Positions 54,761 through 63,982 are shown, counted from the first letter of the stretch. The stretch is 64,000 nucleotides of DNA from CAVVGZ01 sp963841845 (GCA_963841845.1 CAWJEG010000007.1:310001-374000), one strand, 5' to 3'. Notes: generated by a model not told the origin, from the letters alone. Program-made: numbers and translations.

Positions 54761-55186
54761 TCAGACGGGGCGGCCTGTCCACGGTCCAACACCTTGTATC
54801 CGGTCAACACGAATTCGCGTGATATACCCTGGCGGGGGATTCTCCATAGGTGGGAACTTCACTCCGGGACCGATGTAGACCTTGGCCAACTGCTGGAGCA
54901 GCTCTGGTGCGCCACCTTCTTGGATACGAGCCTCGCCGTAGAGCACTGCGTACTCTGTGAGTCCCATCGAGCTCTTCGAATCCGTCTCGAGGGATATTGC
55001 AATTCTGGGATCACGTTCGATGTTCTGCACTTTACGATTCCTGGGCAGGTGACCGGCAACAACTTCGTCCCCGTCTAAACCGATCCAGACAAGGGTGACT
55101 TGAGGGCTCCCGTCGCGGTTGAGTGTGACAAGGTGTGCAGGGCAGCCAGATTCAATTAGGGTTCTGATTTCTATAGGTATCTTCAT
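54761..55186 (-). CDS. PPOX-class F420-type oxidoreductase
   Basis: A 141-residue split-barrel protein: CPAHLVTLNRDGSPQVTLVWIGLDGDEVVAGH and RKVQNIERDPRIAISLE are standard in F420-dependent PPOX proteins (TIGR03618-like). Residues in the RKVQN stretch contact the cofactor phosphate in the family. ATG at 55186 follows AGGAGAGACC. It is a second PPOX enzyme in the window, and intact. F420 use is inferred from family; FMN or heme binding is possible. Confidence 0.85.
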   Translation of the reverse strand: MKIPIEIRTLIESGCPAHLVTLNRDGSPQVTLVWIGLDGDEVVAGHLPRNRKVQNIERDPRIAISLETDSKSSMGLTEYAVLYGEARIQEGGAPELLQQLAKVYIGPGVKFPPMENPPPGYITRIRVDRIQGVGPWTGRPV

Positions 55187-55420
55187 ATGGTCTCTCCTGA
55201 GATAGGATTTTCATAAATGGATTAACCTTTCACCATCGCATTTGAATTGCAACTGCCGTCTATCGGTTTTCGTTAATTGTTGTGTCAGTAGGGTATTTGG
55301 TTCTGGTTTGGATGAAGGATTCCAATGAGGCATGGTCAATATCTGTAAATCGCACAAGATTCGTTGTACCGGTCCCCGCTATACAATCTATTGGTCAGAG
55401 TCTGGGTAAGGATAATTTTC

Positions 55421-55957
55421 TCATAATTGTGGAGTCTTGTACACCAATCCCGAAGGTGCAGGTGTGCCATATTGATTTGTAAGCCAGAGTAAAAGCATAA
55501 AAATCAATGGCCAGAGGAAATCCATATAAAGCGTAAGTCCTGCATTGCCTGGTTCAATGTTTTGGTGCTGGACGAGATCCATAACATGGGTGATGCCTGC
55601 TATCCAAAGGAAAGCGGTTTTAGAAATTACATAAGGAAGCCAGAAGTCGCGCCTCCAAAAACCCAAAAAGCCAAGCAATCCCACCGCCAGATTCGCCCCC
55701 GCAACTTCTTTCTGAAATGGATTACCCGGCTCCCAGCCAATCGAACTTGCTACCATATCTGAAAAGAAGAAATGCATAAAAAAAGATGTAATACTTGCGA
55801 AACCGCCAATTCCTATGGTGACCATCGTTATGACTTCAAAGACTTTTCCGCGGGTTCGTTCTTTTAAACGCCAAATAATCACCCAGGAAGAAATAATAAT
55901 GCCTAATAATATTGAGCTGAAGCGGAATAAATCAGTGGTAAATATCGAATTACTCAT
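55421..55957 (-). CDS. DUF6790-like membrane protein
   Basis: A 178-residue protein with five hydrophobic helices. SSIGWEPGNPFQKEVAGANLAVGLLGFLG is the diagnostic stretch of a family found in actinobacteria and Chloroflexota (I recall it as DUF6790, with modest certainty). AAGAGGAACAT precedes the ATG at 55957; an earlier in-frame ATG is at 55975. Function unknown. Confidence 0.7.
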   Translation of the reverse strand: MSNSIFTTDLFRFSSILLGIIISSWVIIWRLKERTRGKVFEVITMVTIGIGGFASITSFFMHFFFSDMVASSIGWEPGNPFQKEVAGANLAVGLLGFLGFWRRDFWLPYVISKTAFLWIAGITHVMDLVQHQNIEPGNAGLTLYMDFLWPLIFMLLLWLTNQYGTPAPSGLVYKTPQL

Positions 55958-56436
55958 ATGTTCCTCTTGTGTCAAATAGAAACCGGGCAGGATGAGTTTT
56001 GGCTGATGTAATCCTGAATGGTATTTTCCCCACCCAAATATTACTTCTACAGAATATTAAACAACGGTAGCAATGCCCCATCACCGAAATAGAAAGATTT
56101 TTGAGAACGCTTCACATTTCTACTTCCTTCGTATCGACTCGAATCACACACGTGATAATTCGGTTTGAAGCCAGTCCTTTATCAGGAGATACAAAGGGGT
56201 TTCCAGGAGGAAAGAGCAGGGAAACGACAAAGCAAAGCAAGTCCCTTTTGGGAAGTCAGTCTCTCGTGAACTCCTTAGCATCTGCCAGGTTTTTGTCTGC
56301 TCCCGGATCTGGCTCTTCATGAGCAGAAGGGTTTTGGAGTCTCCGAAACACGGTGTTCATTGGCAGCGGTAGGGGCAATGTACCCTGGAGATGTTGTTGG
56401 CGGTATAGATGGAACCAGCCCGAGCCTGGAAAACGT

Positions 56437-56856
56437 TTATAAGGCTCGCATACGGTTGTTCTTTGGGTTGTGCTCGACCTCAGCCAGTCCTAACGCTTCC
56501 ATCAATGGAGGGACGTACATCGCAAACCTCCCCCGCAAGCCTTTCTTCAAGCCATACCAGCCGCCAACCGGGTTTTCCGGTGAGCGTGCCCACGCTTCAA
56601 CAGTTCCCGCTGAAGCTGGCTTCTGTTCGTCGGCACTGCCAAGCAGCATCCAGTCACCATGCTCCTTGAGCATGGCGTGCAAGTCTTCCAGGCATCGCAA
56701 TTGGTAGCTGAGCCTGGTTGTACCAACGATGCAAACCAGTGCATGCGGATCGGACGACAAGTCGCGATACATCTTGTATTCAGATGTGCCGGGCGGTGTT
56801 AGCAGAACCCACGGATCATCGGGGGTACCTGATCCCTTTACAATTTCCTGTACCAT
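56437..56856 (-). CDS. uncharacterised conserved 139-residue protein
   Basis: MVQEIVKGSGTPDDPWVLLTPPGTSEYKMYRD and LSYQLRCLEDLHAMLKEHGDWMLLGSADE mark a small family with a TPPGTSEY motif, which I recognise only as a conserved hypothetical. The frame opens at 57123, but the preceding 89 codons overlie the DUF1905/YdeI gene in another frame. AAGGAGGTTTGAA fixes the start at 56856. It follows the YdeI-type gene on the same strand by 40 bases, so the two are probably an operon. Confidence 0.75.
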   Translation of the reverse strand: MVQEIVKGSGTPDDPWVLLTPPGTSEYKMYRDLSSDPHALVCIVGTTRLSYQLRCLEDLHAMLKEHGDWMLLGSADEQKPASAGTVEAWARSPENPVGGWYGLKKGLRGRFAMYVPPLMEALGLAEVEHNPKNNRMRAL

Positions 56857-56896
56857 TTCAAACCTCCTTGGTTTCACTTTATTAAGATCTGTTACC

Positions 56897-57346
56897 TCAA
56901 GAATCGCCAAGTTTCGCCACGATTCCGGCAATCCGGCGGTTTCGCGTCTCTGCAGTTTTTGCCTCTTCCACCTGGCGGACATATTCCTTGCGCACCGAGT
57001 GCGATAAAGCATCGAAGGCAGCCTTTCGGGCAGGCTCTTGCGAAAGCACCTCTGCCAGGTCCTGCGGGATCGCCACAATTCGAGGCTCTGTATCAAGTTC
57101 AAGCATGACTTCCACCTCATCACCAGCCTTCACACCTGCCGCTTCCCTATTCTCTGCGCTCAACGACAACATGAAAATGCCCCCCATGACAGCAATGGTA
57201 GTTCGATAGCTATAGTCGTTTAAAGTAACCTTAACTGGAGGCTTTTTTCCTTTTCCCAACGCCTCTACAACCTCGGACGGAACTTGTATACCGGTTGCAT
57301 TCTTATCCTTATCTTTCAAAATGATGGTTGTGAAGGATGTTTTCAT
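56897..57346 (-). CDS. DUF1905 plus YdeI-type protein
   Basis: A 149-residue two-part protein. The DUF1905 barrel comes first (MKTSFTTIILKDKDKNATGIQVP, GGIFMLSLSAENREAAGVKAGDEVEVMLELD). A YdeI-like C-terminal helical part follows (DLAEVLSQEPARKAAFDALSHSVRKEYVRQVEEAKTAETRNRRI). The latter is shared with bacteriocin-protection-annotated proteins. ATG at 57346 follows GAGAAAACCG. Function not established. Confidence 0.85.
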   Translation of the reverse strand: MKTSFTTIILKDKDKNATGIQVPSEVVEALGKGKKPPVKVTLNDYSYRTTIAVMGGIFMLSLSAENREAAGVKAGDEVEVMLELDTEPRIVAIPQDLAEVLSQEPARKAAFDALSHSVRKEYVRQVEEAKTAETRNRRIAGIVAKLGDS

Positions 57347-57481
57347 CGGTTTTCTCCAGGAGAGTTGATAGACTAATCTTCATCACCGGTGAACTTCCCA
57401 CTGGTTGATGTTTCCAGCTCAGGGTTATGCTGCTGTAGAAATCACCAGCTGCCAGATCTGAGAGGTAACTTTCAACATGGA

Positions 57482-57862
57482 TTACCTGACCTCGCTCATC
57501 AGGGCGAGCAGATTGAAATCCGGATCCCGAAAAAATGCCATCCAAATTTCATGATCGTCCATTTTTGCCACAAGATGCGGCTTCTGATCAAAAATGACAC
57601 CTCGCCCTAGAAGTGTGTCAAAGGCGGCTTGATGATCAGCAACTTTGAAATAAATTATGGAACGGTAGTTTTCTGGCTGTTTTTTTTCAGGAACACTCAG
57701 TAACAACCGGACACTGCCGCAGTCAAAAAATCCAAGACCTGGGGGGGCTTTGAAAAGGAATTTCATCCCCAGGACATCCCGGTAAAAGGTAATTGCCCGA
57801 TCAAGATCGCTTACAGTAACCGCGATTTGCCCGATTTCGTACAGTCCAAAGGATTCATTCAT
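57482..57862 (-). CDS. VOC-family (glyoxalase-like) protein
   Basis: A 126-residue protein with IGQIAVTVSDLDRAITFYRDVLGMKFLF at the start and HEIWMAFFRDPDFNLLALMSEVR at the end, the two halves of a VOC module; HEIWMAF and the first-strand His/Glu region may bind metal. The frame extends to 57910, but GGAAGATCAA supports 57862. Substrate unknown. Confidence 0.9.
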   Translation of the reverse strand: MNESFGLYEIGQIAVTVSDLDRAITFYRDVLGMKFLFKAPPGLGFFDCGSVRLLLSVPEKKQPENYRSIIYFKVADHQAAFDTLLGRGVIFDQKPHLVAKMDDHEIWMAFFRDPDFNLLALMSEVR

Positions 57863-57932
57863 TTGATCTTCCAATTTTATACTCCGGTTAATCGAATAAC
57901 CCCTCATCATCTTCGATGATCATGGTTGGGGA

Positions 57933-58319
57933 CTATTTATTTTTCCTTTTGTTTTCTGCTTTTTCCAGGTTTTCCTTTACCCGGAATATCACAATTCGCC
58001 TGATCAATTCATAAGGTATGGGTTTGTCCAGCGGAAATTGAACCGATCCTTTCGCCCATTTATATTCAGAAACTTCATCCTTAAATTTTTCAATCCCAGA
58101 AGGTGCCGGATAAAATCCGATATGGCTCTTATAGGCAGCAAAATGCACCAGGTTACCTTTCAGGGTGAAGGTTGGCATTGCATAATTGATCGTCTCCAAA
58201 GCATCCGGTGCAGCTTGTCTGATAGTCGCCCTAATTTTTTCCAGGATATTTTGTGTTTCAATCGGAAAGCTGGCGATATATTCATCCATGTTCGGGTAAG
58301 TTACTCTCTCGGTATCCAT
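57933..58319 (-). CDS. DUF1801 (iron-chaperone/YdhG-like) protein
   Basis: A 128-residue protein with YPNMDEYIASFPIETQNILEKIRATIRQAAPDALETINYAMPTFTLKG, the clear DUF1801 signature, then HIGFYPAPSGIEKFKDEVSEYKWAKGSVQFPLDKPIP. Members share a frataxin-like or MmcQ/YdeI-like fold and have been proposed as iron chaperones. That role is unproven here. Lys-rich C-terminus. Confidence 0.9.
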   Translation of the reverse strand: MDTERVTYPNMDEYIASFPIETQNILEKIRATIRQAAPDALETINYAMPTFTLKGNLVHFAAYKSHIGFYPAPSGIEKFKDEVSEYKWAKGSVQFPLDKPIPYELIRRIVIFRVKENLEKAENKRKNK

Positions 58320-58425
58320 AAATATTCCTTTTTATCTCTCACAAAAATACAATGGCATAACCAAATGAATTGGTACCCAAAGAAACTTTGGGGTGGTGTT
58401 ATCCGGCTGGCTTACTAGCAATATG

Positions 58426-58908
58426 TCACAACCCGGTCACAAGTGCTGCCAGCTGGTCTGTGGTTATTCCCCAGCCTTCATAGAAACCCATCTTTTCGTG
58501 CTGTTCCCGGTCGGCAGCCGACCAGTGCCTGGCTTGGACTGTGTACCTGGTTTTGCCGCCTTCATTCTCAAAAGTCAGGATAATCGTCAACCAGGGTTTC
58601 GCTGATGGTACCCAGGCTGCCGTGTATGCATCGGTGAAAACCAGGCGCTGGTTCTTGACCACTTCAAGGTAGACCCCCGGGTTCCGGTATTCTTCTCCAT
58701 CCGGGTTGCGCATCACAATAAAATTCGTGCCGCCCGGCCGGACATCCAATTCTGCAATGGGAGTAGTCCACGGCAGCGGTGCATACCACTGCTTCAGCAG
58801 CTCAGGTTCAGTCCACGCCCGGAATAATTTTTCAGGCGCTGCATCGATGATCCGTGTCAGGACAAGCTCGTTATCCAGATTCCCGGAAGACACTTCCACT
58901 TCAACCAT
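58426..58908 (-). CDS. AHSA1/SRPBCC-family protein
   Basis: A 160-residue protein: LVLTRIIDAAPEKLFRAWTEPELLKQWYAPLPWTTP, DVRPGGTNFIVMRNPDGEEYRNPGVYLEVVKNQRLVFTDAY and a C-terminal MGFYEGWGITTDQLAALV are standard features of Activator-of-Hsp90-ATPase-1-like SRPBCC proteins. It probably binds a hydrophobic ligand. Part of a row of small minus-strand stress-type genes. Confidence 0.95.
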   Translation of the reverse strand: MVEVEVSSGNLDNELVLTRIIDAAPEKLFRAWTEPELLKQWYAPLPWTTPIAELDVRPGGTNFIVMRNPDGEEYRNPGVYLEVVKNQRLVFTDAYTAAWVPSAKPWLTIILTFENEGGKTRYTVQARHWSAADREQHEKMGFYEGWGITTDQLAALVTGL

Positions 58909-59036
58909 TTTTATCCTCTTTCCAGACAGGCTGTCTTAGCGCAGTCAAGTCAATCCCTGATTATTCTGGATCTAATAATTATTATTTAGATATATATTAT
59001 CATATTATTTAATTTTTACAATTATCAGAGGATTTA

Positions 59037-59357
59037 TTACGAATCATAGGCTGAAATGGCCACCGGCAGGCTCTGGGTTACCCCGTGCCCGGCAGCGGGT
59101 AAGCCAATCAGGACAGCACTGATGACTTCATCCCGTGAAGCACCGCATTCCTTGGCAGTCCGCACATGAAACGGTATGCCGCTTTCCATATTGAGTGCAG
59201 AAAGTACCGCCAGGTATGCCAGGGCGGATGTCTTTTTATCCAGGGCACTCGCCGTTCCCAGGCCTTGAACCATTGCCCCCCATGCTTGCGCATGCCCGGG
59301 CGCTTCCTTTAAGAAGATTTGAAAAGCATTGCTGATCAGTTTTGATGCCTCGCTCAT
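59037..59357 (-). CDS. carboxymuconolactone decarboxylase/AhpD-like protein lacking CxxC
   Basis: A 106-residue all-helical protein. LDKKTSALAYLAVLSALNMESGIPFHVRTAKECGASRDEVISAVLIG aligns with the CMD core, whose redox form has C-x-x-C-x-x-H. Here those cysteines are replaced (SGIPFH) while the His and a later Cys (KECGAS) remain. Thiol-peroxidase chemistry of the AhpD type is therefore unlikely. ATG at 59357 follows AGGAGGTGTAAC. Confidence 0.85.
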   Translation of the reverse strand: MSEASKLISNAFQIFLKEAPGHAQAWGAMVQGLGTASALDKKTSALAYLAVLSALNMESGIPFHVRTAKECGASRDEVISAVLIGLPAAGHGVTQSLPVAISAYDS

Positions 59358-59483
59358 GTTACACCTCCTGGCTTTTGTAATAATTTATCTGAAAAATTTC
59401 TTGCCGGAAATAATAACCAAACCATACCCTTTGACAGCCTGAAAAATCCAAATCACGCCGTTTAACAGGAACATTAATAGCAG

Positions 59484-59870
59484 TTAGTTATTTAGAGCGA
59501 TCATATAGGTTGTGATTACTTTGACCGTATCTCCCTTGGCAGATGTGAAATCAAAGACATGGCAGAAAGCAGTCTTTGAACCGTCCTCCAATGTCATCAT
59601 ACCGTCAACAGCCCCGGCCCTGCCGTGGGTAGCCACGTGATTAATTGCCAGCTCAGTCACAGTTGCCTGGTTTACATGTTGTTGCATGGCATTTGTGAAA
59701 TCCATTTTTCCGCGCACCAGCCGCTCCCCGACAATGTTCCAGGTGATTTCCTCAGAGACTCTGGTAAGGATAAAATGCACATCACCCCTGGCGTACGCCG
59801 TTGTCAATTGTACAAGAAAATCATTTTTTGGAGAATTTCCACAGCCTTCATTCAAAATAATATTTGTCAT
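59484..59870 (-). CDS. NTF2-like (SnoaL-type) protein
   Basis: A 128-residue protein with DFLVQLTTAYARGDVHFILTRVSEEITWNIVG and TELAINHVATHGRAGAVDGMMTLEDG, typical of the cone-shaped NTF2/SnoaL fold. ATG at 59870 follows the methyltransferase stop by five bases, so both belong to one operon. Function unknown. Confidence 0.85.
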   Translation of the reverse strand: MTNIILNEGCGNSPKNDFLVQLTTAYARGDVHFILTRVSEEITWNIVGERLVRGKMDFTNAMQQHVNQATVTELAINHVATHGRAGAVDGMMTLEDGSKTAFCHVFDFTSAKGDTVKVITTYMIALNN

Positions 59871-59875
59871 GATTA

Positions 59876-60559
59876 TTACCCTCCAGAATCGGTTGTTATT
59901 GTTTCCCGGATGGGTTTGGCATCTGGCGGTTTTTGAAAAACCAGTGTGTAAGAGAAGCGGTTACCATAAAAATCCGCTTGTATGAATCCAGCTTTTTTTG
60001 AATGTTCAATCACGTTTTTCTTCGTCTGGAAATGCGGGTCGGCGATCGCTTCAGTGACCGATAAAAACCCGCCCGGTTTAAGGCACTCAAATAATTCCTT
60101 CACCAGGCTTTCACGGTCTGGAATTTCACCCAGGACGGTCACAAGCAGAGCCCGGTCAAACCGGCAGGTCCCCAGCTTCCCTTCACCGGCCGCACCCTGC
60201 ACAAATTCAATGTTGGTCAGGTCTTCCTTGTAAGCTTTCTGGCGGACTCTGTCCAGCATGGCCGGTTGGATATCGAATGCCGTTACCGTACCGGTCGGGC
60301 CAACCTGCCTGGCCAGTGGAATTGTGAGCCTGCCTGGCCCGCAGCCAAAATCCAGCACAGCCATCCCGGGATGAAGGTCCAGGTTCGAGATAATTACCAA
60401 TCCGCGGTTGTTTCTCAGGAGCGGATTATCCAGTTCAACCAACCAGCCCAGCCAGGAAGGGCAGGGGATGGATGCATGGTTTGAGGATATCCGCCAGATC
60501 ACAGCGATAATGATCATGACTGGAATGAAAGCAATAGCGGCTGAAATAATAAATGGCAT
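59876..60559 (-). CDS. membrane-anchored SAM-dependent methyltransferase
   Basis: A 227-residue protein. An N-terminal helix (about residues 3-22) precedes the class I methyltransferase domain with motif I AVLDFGCGPGRLTIPLA, acidic loop TAFDIQPAMLDRV and motif III CLKPGGFLSVTEA. The frame extends to 60649, but AGAGGTCAAT before the ATG at 60559 is preferred. The anchored layout suggests a lipid or quinone-like substrate; this is an inference. Confidence 0.85.
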   Translation of the reverse strand: MPFIISAAIAFIPVMIIIAVIWRISSNHASIPCPSWLGWLVELDNPLLRNNRGLVIISNLDLHPGMAVLDFGCGPGRLTIPLARQVGPTGTVTAFDIQPAMLDRVRQKAYKEDLTNIEFVQGAAGEGKLGTCRFDRALLVTVLGEIPDRESLVKELFECLKPGGFLSVTEAIADPHFQTKKNVIEHSKKAGFIQADFYGNRFSYTLVFQKPPDAKPIRETITTDSGG

Positions 60560-61361
60560 ATTGACCTCTATTCTGGCATGTATGACAGCATTATTCTTGT
60601 AATTATCAAAAAATCGATCGGGGGGGTGCAGTTTTTGTTTGATATCCATTTATTACTTATAAACAGGCACCATTTTGTGCCCTCTTTATATTATCGAATT
60701 TTCATATGAATCGTTTTTGGATATTTATGGATCAGTTCAGCGATCTAGTCCGATTATTGTATTATTCTCATAATACCAAATATTTCTGTAAATCCATTAC
60801 TATAAGGCTAACCAAGCGCCATCCCTGAAGAACTCAAGCAGGAATTAATATAAATCCTCCCAGGCACCTGGAAGGAGTTCCTTCTAACGATGATTTAATT
60901 ATTACTGCAGGATGGTTTGGATAACGTAAACGAAGTGATTCCCTTATTTGACATTATTATGTTAATCCATGATAGATCGACACGAAGCGGTTTCCTTTTG
61001 GGACCATCGGCAGTTAAATCACCCAATCGCGGGAGGGTGGTGCATGATCATCTGCATTCTGATAGGACGGCAATCCGTATATCGTTCCCTCGCATCAACA
61101 GCCTGAACTCAAATCATTACCCTGGGTCATTGGAAAATGCCTGGGCGCATTTTTATGGTGGATTCTAACGATCTGGAAGCCCGATGTTAATCATCCCAAC
61201 GTTCCGGGCTGTAGGCTTAGCTGGATCAATCCATTTGCTTTTAAGCTGAGCAAACCAGTTGAAAACGGCGTAACCAATCCAATATAAATACCAAATTCGA
61301 TCTGATGGATTTTGCATTTGCCTCCAATCTCGAAATCAACCAATGATCATTGCAATAAGCA
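60560..61361. other. long intergenic region
   Basis: About 800 bases. An 83-residue plus-strand frame near 60917-61168 has no ribosome binding site and no known motif, so I do not call it. No structured element stands out. Confidence 0.45.
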
Positions 61362-61769
61362 TCAACGTCTCCTGCCAGCAAACACTCCCAGGACGAGAAA
61401 TATAATCGCAACTCCAATCAGGAAACCAAGATCATATTGGCTCCCATCGTTGTACACTTCGTACATTTGCGCTTTAGAATTAATAAATGACATCACTAGG
61501 GTTACCGGAGCGATAATCCCGTGCCAGATTCCTGTTACAATACCGGCAACACGACCATTTGAATCAGCAGTATATGCAAGTGGGTTCTCACCTGGGGCAA
61601 CGAGTTGTATCTTTAAGCCAGGTATGTCGATTTGACTTTCGGAAGTTGGCTCCTCGGTTTGTTGATTCAGCACAGGAATATCAATTTGAACACCGCTACC
61701 TGGCTCACAGCCCACAACAAAAACAAGCATCACGGCCAATAAAACAAAATAGATCGATTTTTTCTTCAT
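61362..61769 (-). CDS. lipoprotein with C-terminal membrane helix
   Basis: A 135-residue protein. The N-terminal signal MKKKSIYFVLLAVMLVFVVGC has a lipobox ending at Cys21. A Gln/Glu/Thr-rich linker follows, then the conserved block GIWHGIIAPVTLVMSFIN and YEVYNDGSQYDLGFLIGVAIIFLVLGVFAGRRR with a terminal helix. This last block is a recurring motif in small bacterial proteins of unknown function. ATG at 61769 follows GGAGATAAGAA. Confidence 0.75.
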   Translation of the reverse strand: MKKKSIYFVLLAVMLVFVVGCEPGSGVQIDIPVLNQQTEEPTSESQIDIPGLKIQLVAPGENPLAYTADSNGRVAGIVTGIWHGIIAPVTLVMSFINSKAQMYEVYNDGSQYDLGFLIGVAIIFLVLGVFAGRRR

Positions 61770-62351
61770 TTCTTATCTCCAAAAATTATTAGATATGACT
61801 ATTGCTCATTAACTCATCTTATGCTTGTACCCGACCACCGAAAAGTCGCCCATGACCGCTCAAATTAATGCAACCTGAAGTGGGGATGAGTTTATAATAT
61901 TGTCCCAATAGACCGGGGTTCGTTGTCTTGACCCCGGATGAATAAATTTCGCCGGTAAATTTCCAATATTTTTTAGCTGCGGGAATCCAATACCTTCCGC
62001 TAAATGAGCTTTTTTACCTCAACCTTATTCCAACCATGGTTTCATTATTATCGTATATGAAAGGAGCTATCTACGTCCCTAATAAAACCAATAAAACATC
62101 TATATTATTAAGTGGTTTTTCAATCCCCTTCCCCAAACATCTTAATTAGAAAAAAAATCGCCCCCCAGTCCTGGAAGGCGTTTTTCAACCACAAAAAGAA
62201 TCTCATACTCCTGCCTTATCGGTCGAAAAGCATTAACGCGAAACGAGTACTTTTTAGGATCCCAATGGGGTGTGCACAGCATAACTCACACAGTTACCCA
62301 TGGTTTATATAAAAGAAAAAAATAGGTAGATCCACCATGGGCACCAGCATC
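61770..62351. other. intergenic, terminator-like hairpin only
   Basis: About 580 bases without a gene. The only structured element is the minus-strand terminator-like hairpin at 62159-62180. Confidence 0.5.
62151..62180 (-). terminator. possible minus-strand rho-independent terminator
   Basis: In the minus direction the sequence is CGCC-tt-CCAG-ga-CTGG-gg-GGCG followed by ATTTTTTT. It is an interrupted stem with a strong U tract, 170 bases beyond the stop of the leftward pseudogene (62352). Confidence 0.45.
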
Positions 62352-63178
62352 TTAGATCATCAAAGCTTTCGGCCAGGGTTCCCGGCGCGCTTGAGTCCAG
62401 CGCGTATTCACATAGTTCAAAGCGAAGAAGTTTTGCACCAGGTGTAACCAGAACGCCCCGGATTCGCTCAGTTCGAGAAACTCAGCATGGCGAACTGCCA
62501 GTCCGGCGTGTTCGATTATTCTCAGCCACCGGCGCGCTTTTTGGGCATCGTCTCCCAGGGCTGCATCGAGGTCACCCAGTGGTATACGGGTGTCATAGAA
62601 CCGCCAGTCCAGCCACCACCATCCGGCCATTTCGCCGGCGAACGGCATACGCAGGGCGATCGCCGTCCGTCCAGTTTTGAATGCCTCCATCCAGCTGTTT
62701 AGATCGAATGAATTCAGCACAAAGCAGTCATCCAATTGTGACCCGGCACCAGGACCAACCCCAATATAGCCGTCGCGTGTGACCGATGAGTAGCGTGGAA
62801 CGTTTCCCTTTTATAAAGCCCCATACCGATGTGGGTTCAAAATCGTTGTTGGTACACCAATCATTGATCATCCGGTACTGCTCTCTGCGGGTTTTCAATC
62901 TGGGCATGCACACAGCTGCCAGGTGCAGGTATTCTCCTACCGAAGTATATGGGAAATGTAAACAGGGGATAGGTTGTAATTTGGTCTACACCGAGTTCAG
63001 CAGCACGAACCAGATCATCCAATAAATTGGAGGGTGTCTGTTTGGAAGTAGCGAACACGATATCAACGTTTACGGTGGTGAAGTTACCTCTAGCTGGCAA
63101 ATACAGTACACGTCCAGTAGCCTTGGGGTAATAACCTTGCCCGAGAATAACCAGGCATTCAGGATGAAAGAATTCAAT
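62352..63178 (-). pseudogene. N-terminally truncated coproporphyrinogen-oxidase-like (HemN/HutW family) gene with two frameshifts
   Basis: Reading from about 63178: FFHPECLVILGQGYYPKATG, TVNVDIVFATSKQTPSNLLDDLVRAAELGVDQITTYPLFTFP. A shift near 62950 leads to YTSVGEYLHLAAVCMPRLKTRREQYRMI and SVWGFIKGK. A second shift near 62801 leads to VPRYSSVTRDGYIGVGPGAGSQLDD and the HemN C-terminal helical domain. This is the C-terminal two thirds of a HemN/HutW-like radical SAM protein. The N-terminal part with the C-x3-C-x2-C cluster is absent, its place being taken by the TfoX-like gene. Not functional as it stands. Confidence 0.75.
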
Positions 63179-63518
63179 TTTTGCCCTCCTGCTGCCTTAT
63201 CAGGTATGCGATGGATTCCTCAAATAGAGGCAGGTACTGCCGGTAGTCCTCGGAATATTCCAGATTGATCTGGACCCATTCACGCATCTTTGGCTTTCCC
63301 AGTGGCTGAAATGGAACTGTATTCTGGTCTGTCTTCAGCAACCTGGCCACGGTTTCTTCTGGGAGCTTGACCCCAACACCTTCCTCATAGAGGCAGATAC
63401 ACAGCTTCCTACCCACGTAATAGGCTGGAAAACCGAACATCTTGCCACATCGGACAAGCGGATTGCCTGAAAGCAGCTCATCCAGGATATTTTTATGTTC
63501 TGGATTAAATCGCGTCAT
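63174..63518 (-). CDS. TfoX N-terminal-domain-like protein
   Basis: A 114-residue protein: CGKMFGFPAYYVGRKLCICLYEEGVGVKLPEE is the TfoX_N signature, followed by PLGKPKMREWVQINLEYSEDYRQYLPLFEESIAYL. In gammaproteobacteria TfoX/Sxy proteins regulate competence, but stand-alone domains elsewhere have unknown roles. Its start overlaps the end of the upstream membrane-protein gene by 14 bases, implying coupling. Confidence 0.85.
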   Translation of the reverse strand: MTRFNPEHKNILDELLSGNPLVRCGKMFGFPAYYVGRKLCICLYEEGVGVKLPEETVARLLKTDQNTVPFQPLGKPKMREWVQINLEYSEDYRQYLPLFEESIAYLIRQQEGKN

Positions 63519-63982
63519 TACCCTCTATCTCCAGGTACTTGCGTACTGCAGGTAGAAGTGTCAAGAGGATAAGTAATCCACTCCAGACATAATAGATCGT
63601 GTGCAGTATAAAATACTCCACCCAGATCAATTCCACTGTTAGCCAGATAATCAAAATCACGCCATCCGCCAGGGATCCTGCCCAGCTCCAGTGGTGTGAC
63701 TTAAGAGGATTGAAATGGTTCAGCCACTGCCAGGCTGGTTTTTTCCATACACCGTAAGCGATCAAGGTTGGATAAATCCCCAGGAACAGGAACATCACCG
63801 CCCCGGGAATTAAGAAGTTTTGGAATGGTGAACCTTGTATGAGGGTAAGTGGCATCTGCATCAAGCTGCCGTCCGGCTTGATCATGAGTAGATAGTCCGC
63901 AGATGATACCAGCCAAACCCTCCAGTGCAAGCAGAACAATTAATAACCAAATGATAACCGGTCTGGAATTGGTTGTTTTCAT
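63505..63982 (-). CDS. four-helix membrane protein, frameshifted
   Basis: The first frame, from ATG 63982 (AGGCAGG upstream), begins MKTTNSRPVIIWLLIVLLALE and reaches GLAGIIC. The second frame then gives DYLLMIKPDGSLMQMPLTLIQGSPFQ, FLIPGAVMFLFLGIYPTLIAYG and two more helices. Removing one G near 63898 joins them into about 158 residues, a common small membrane-protein layout (helix, D-P/S-G-S-L-M-x-M-P-L loop, three helices). Function unknown. Confidence 0.75.

Noticed and set aside
56857..57123. N-terminal extension of the TPPGTSEY-type protein
   Set aside because: Those codons overlie the DUF1905/YdeI gene in another frame, and a strong ribosome binding site fixes the start at 56856.
60917..61168. 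83-residue plus-strand ORF
   Set aside because: Begins at a non-ATG codon with no ribosome binding site, and I recognise no domain.
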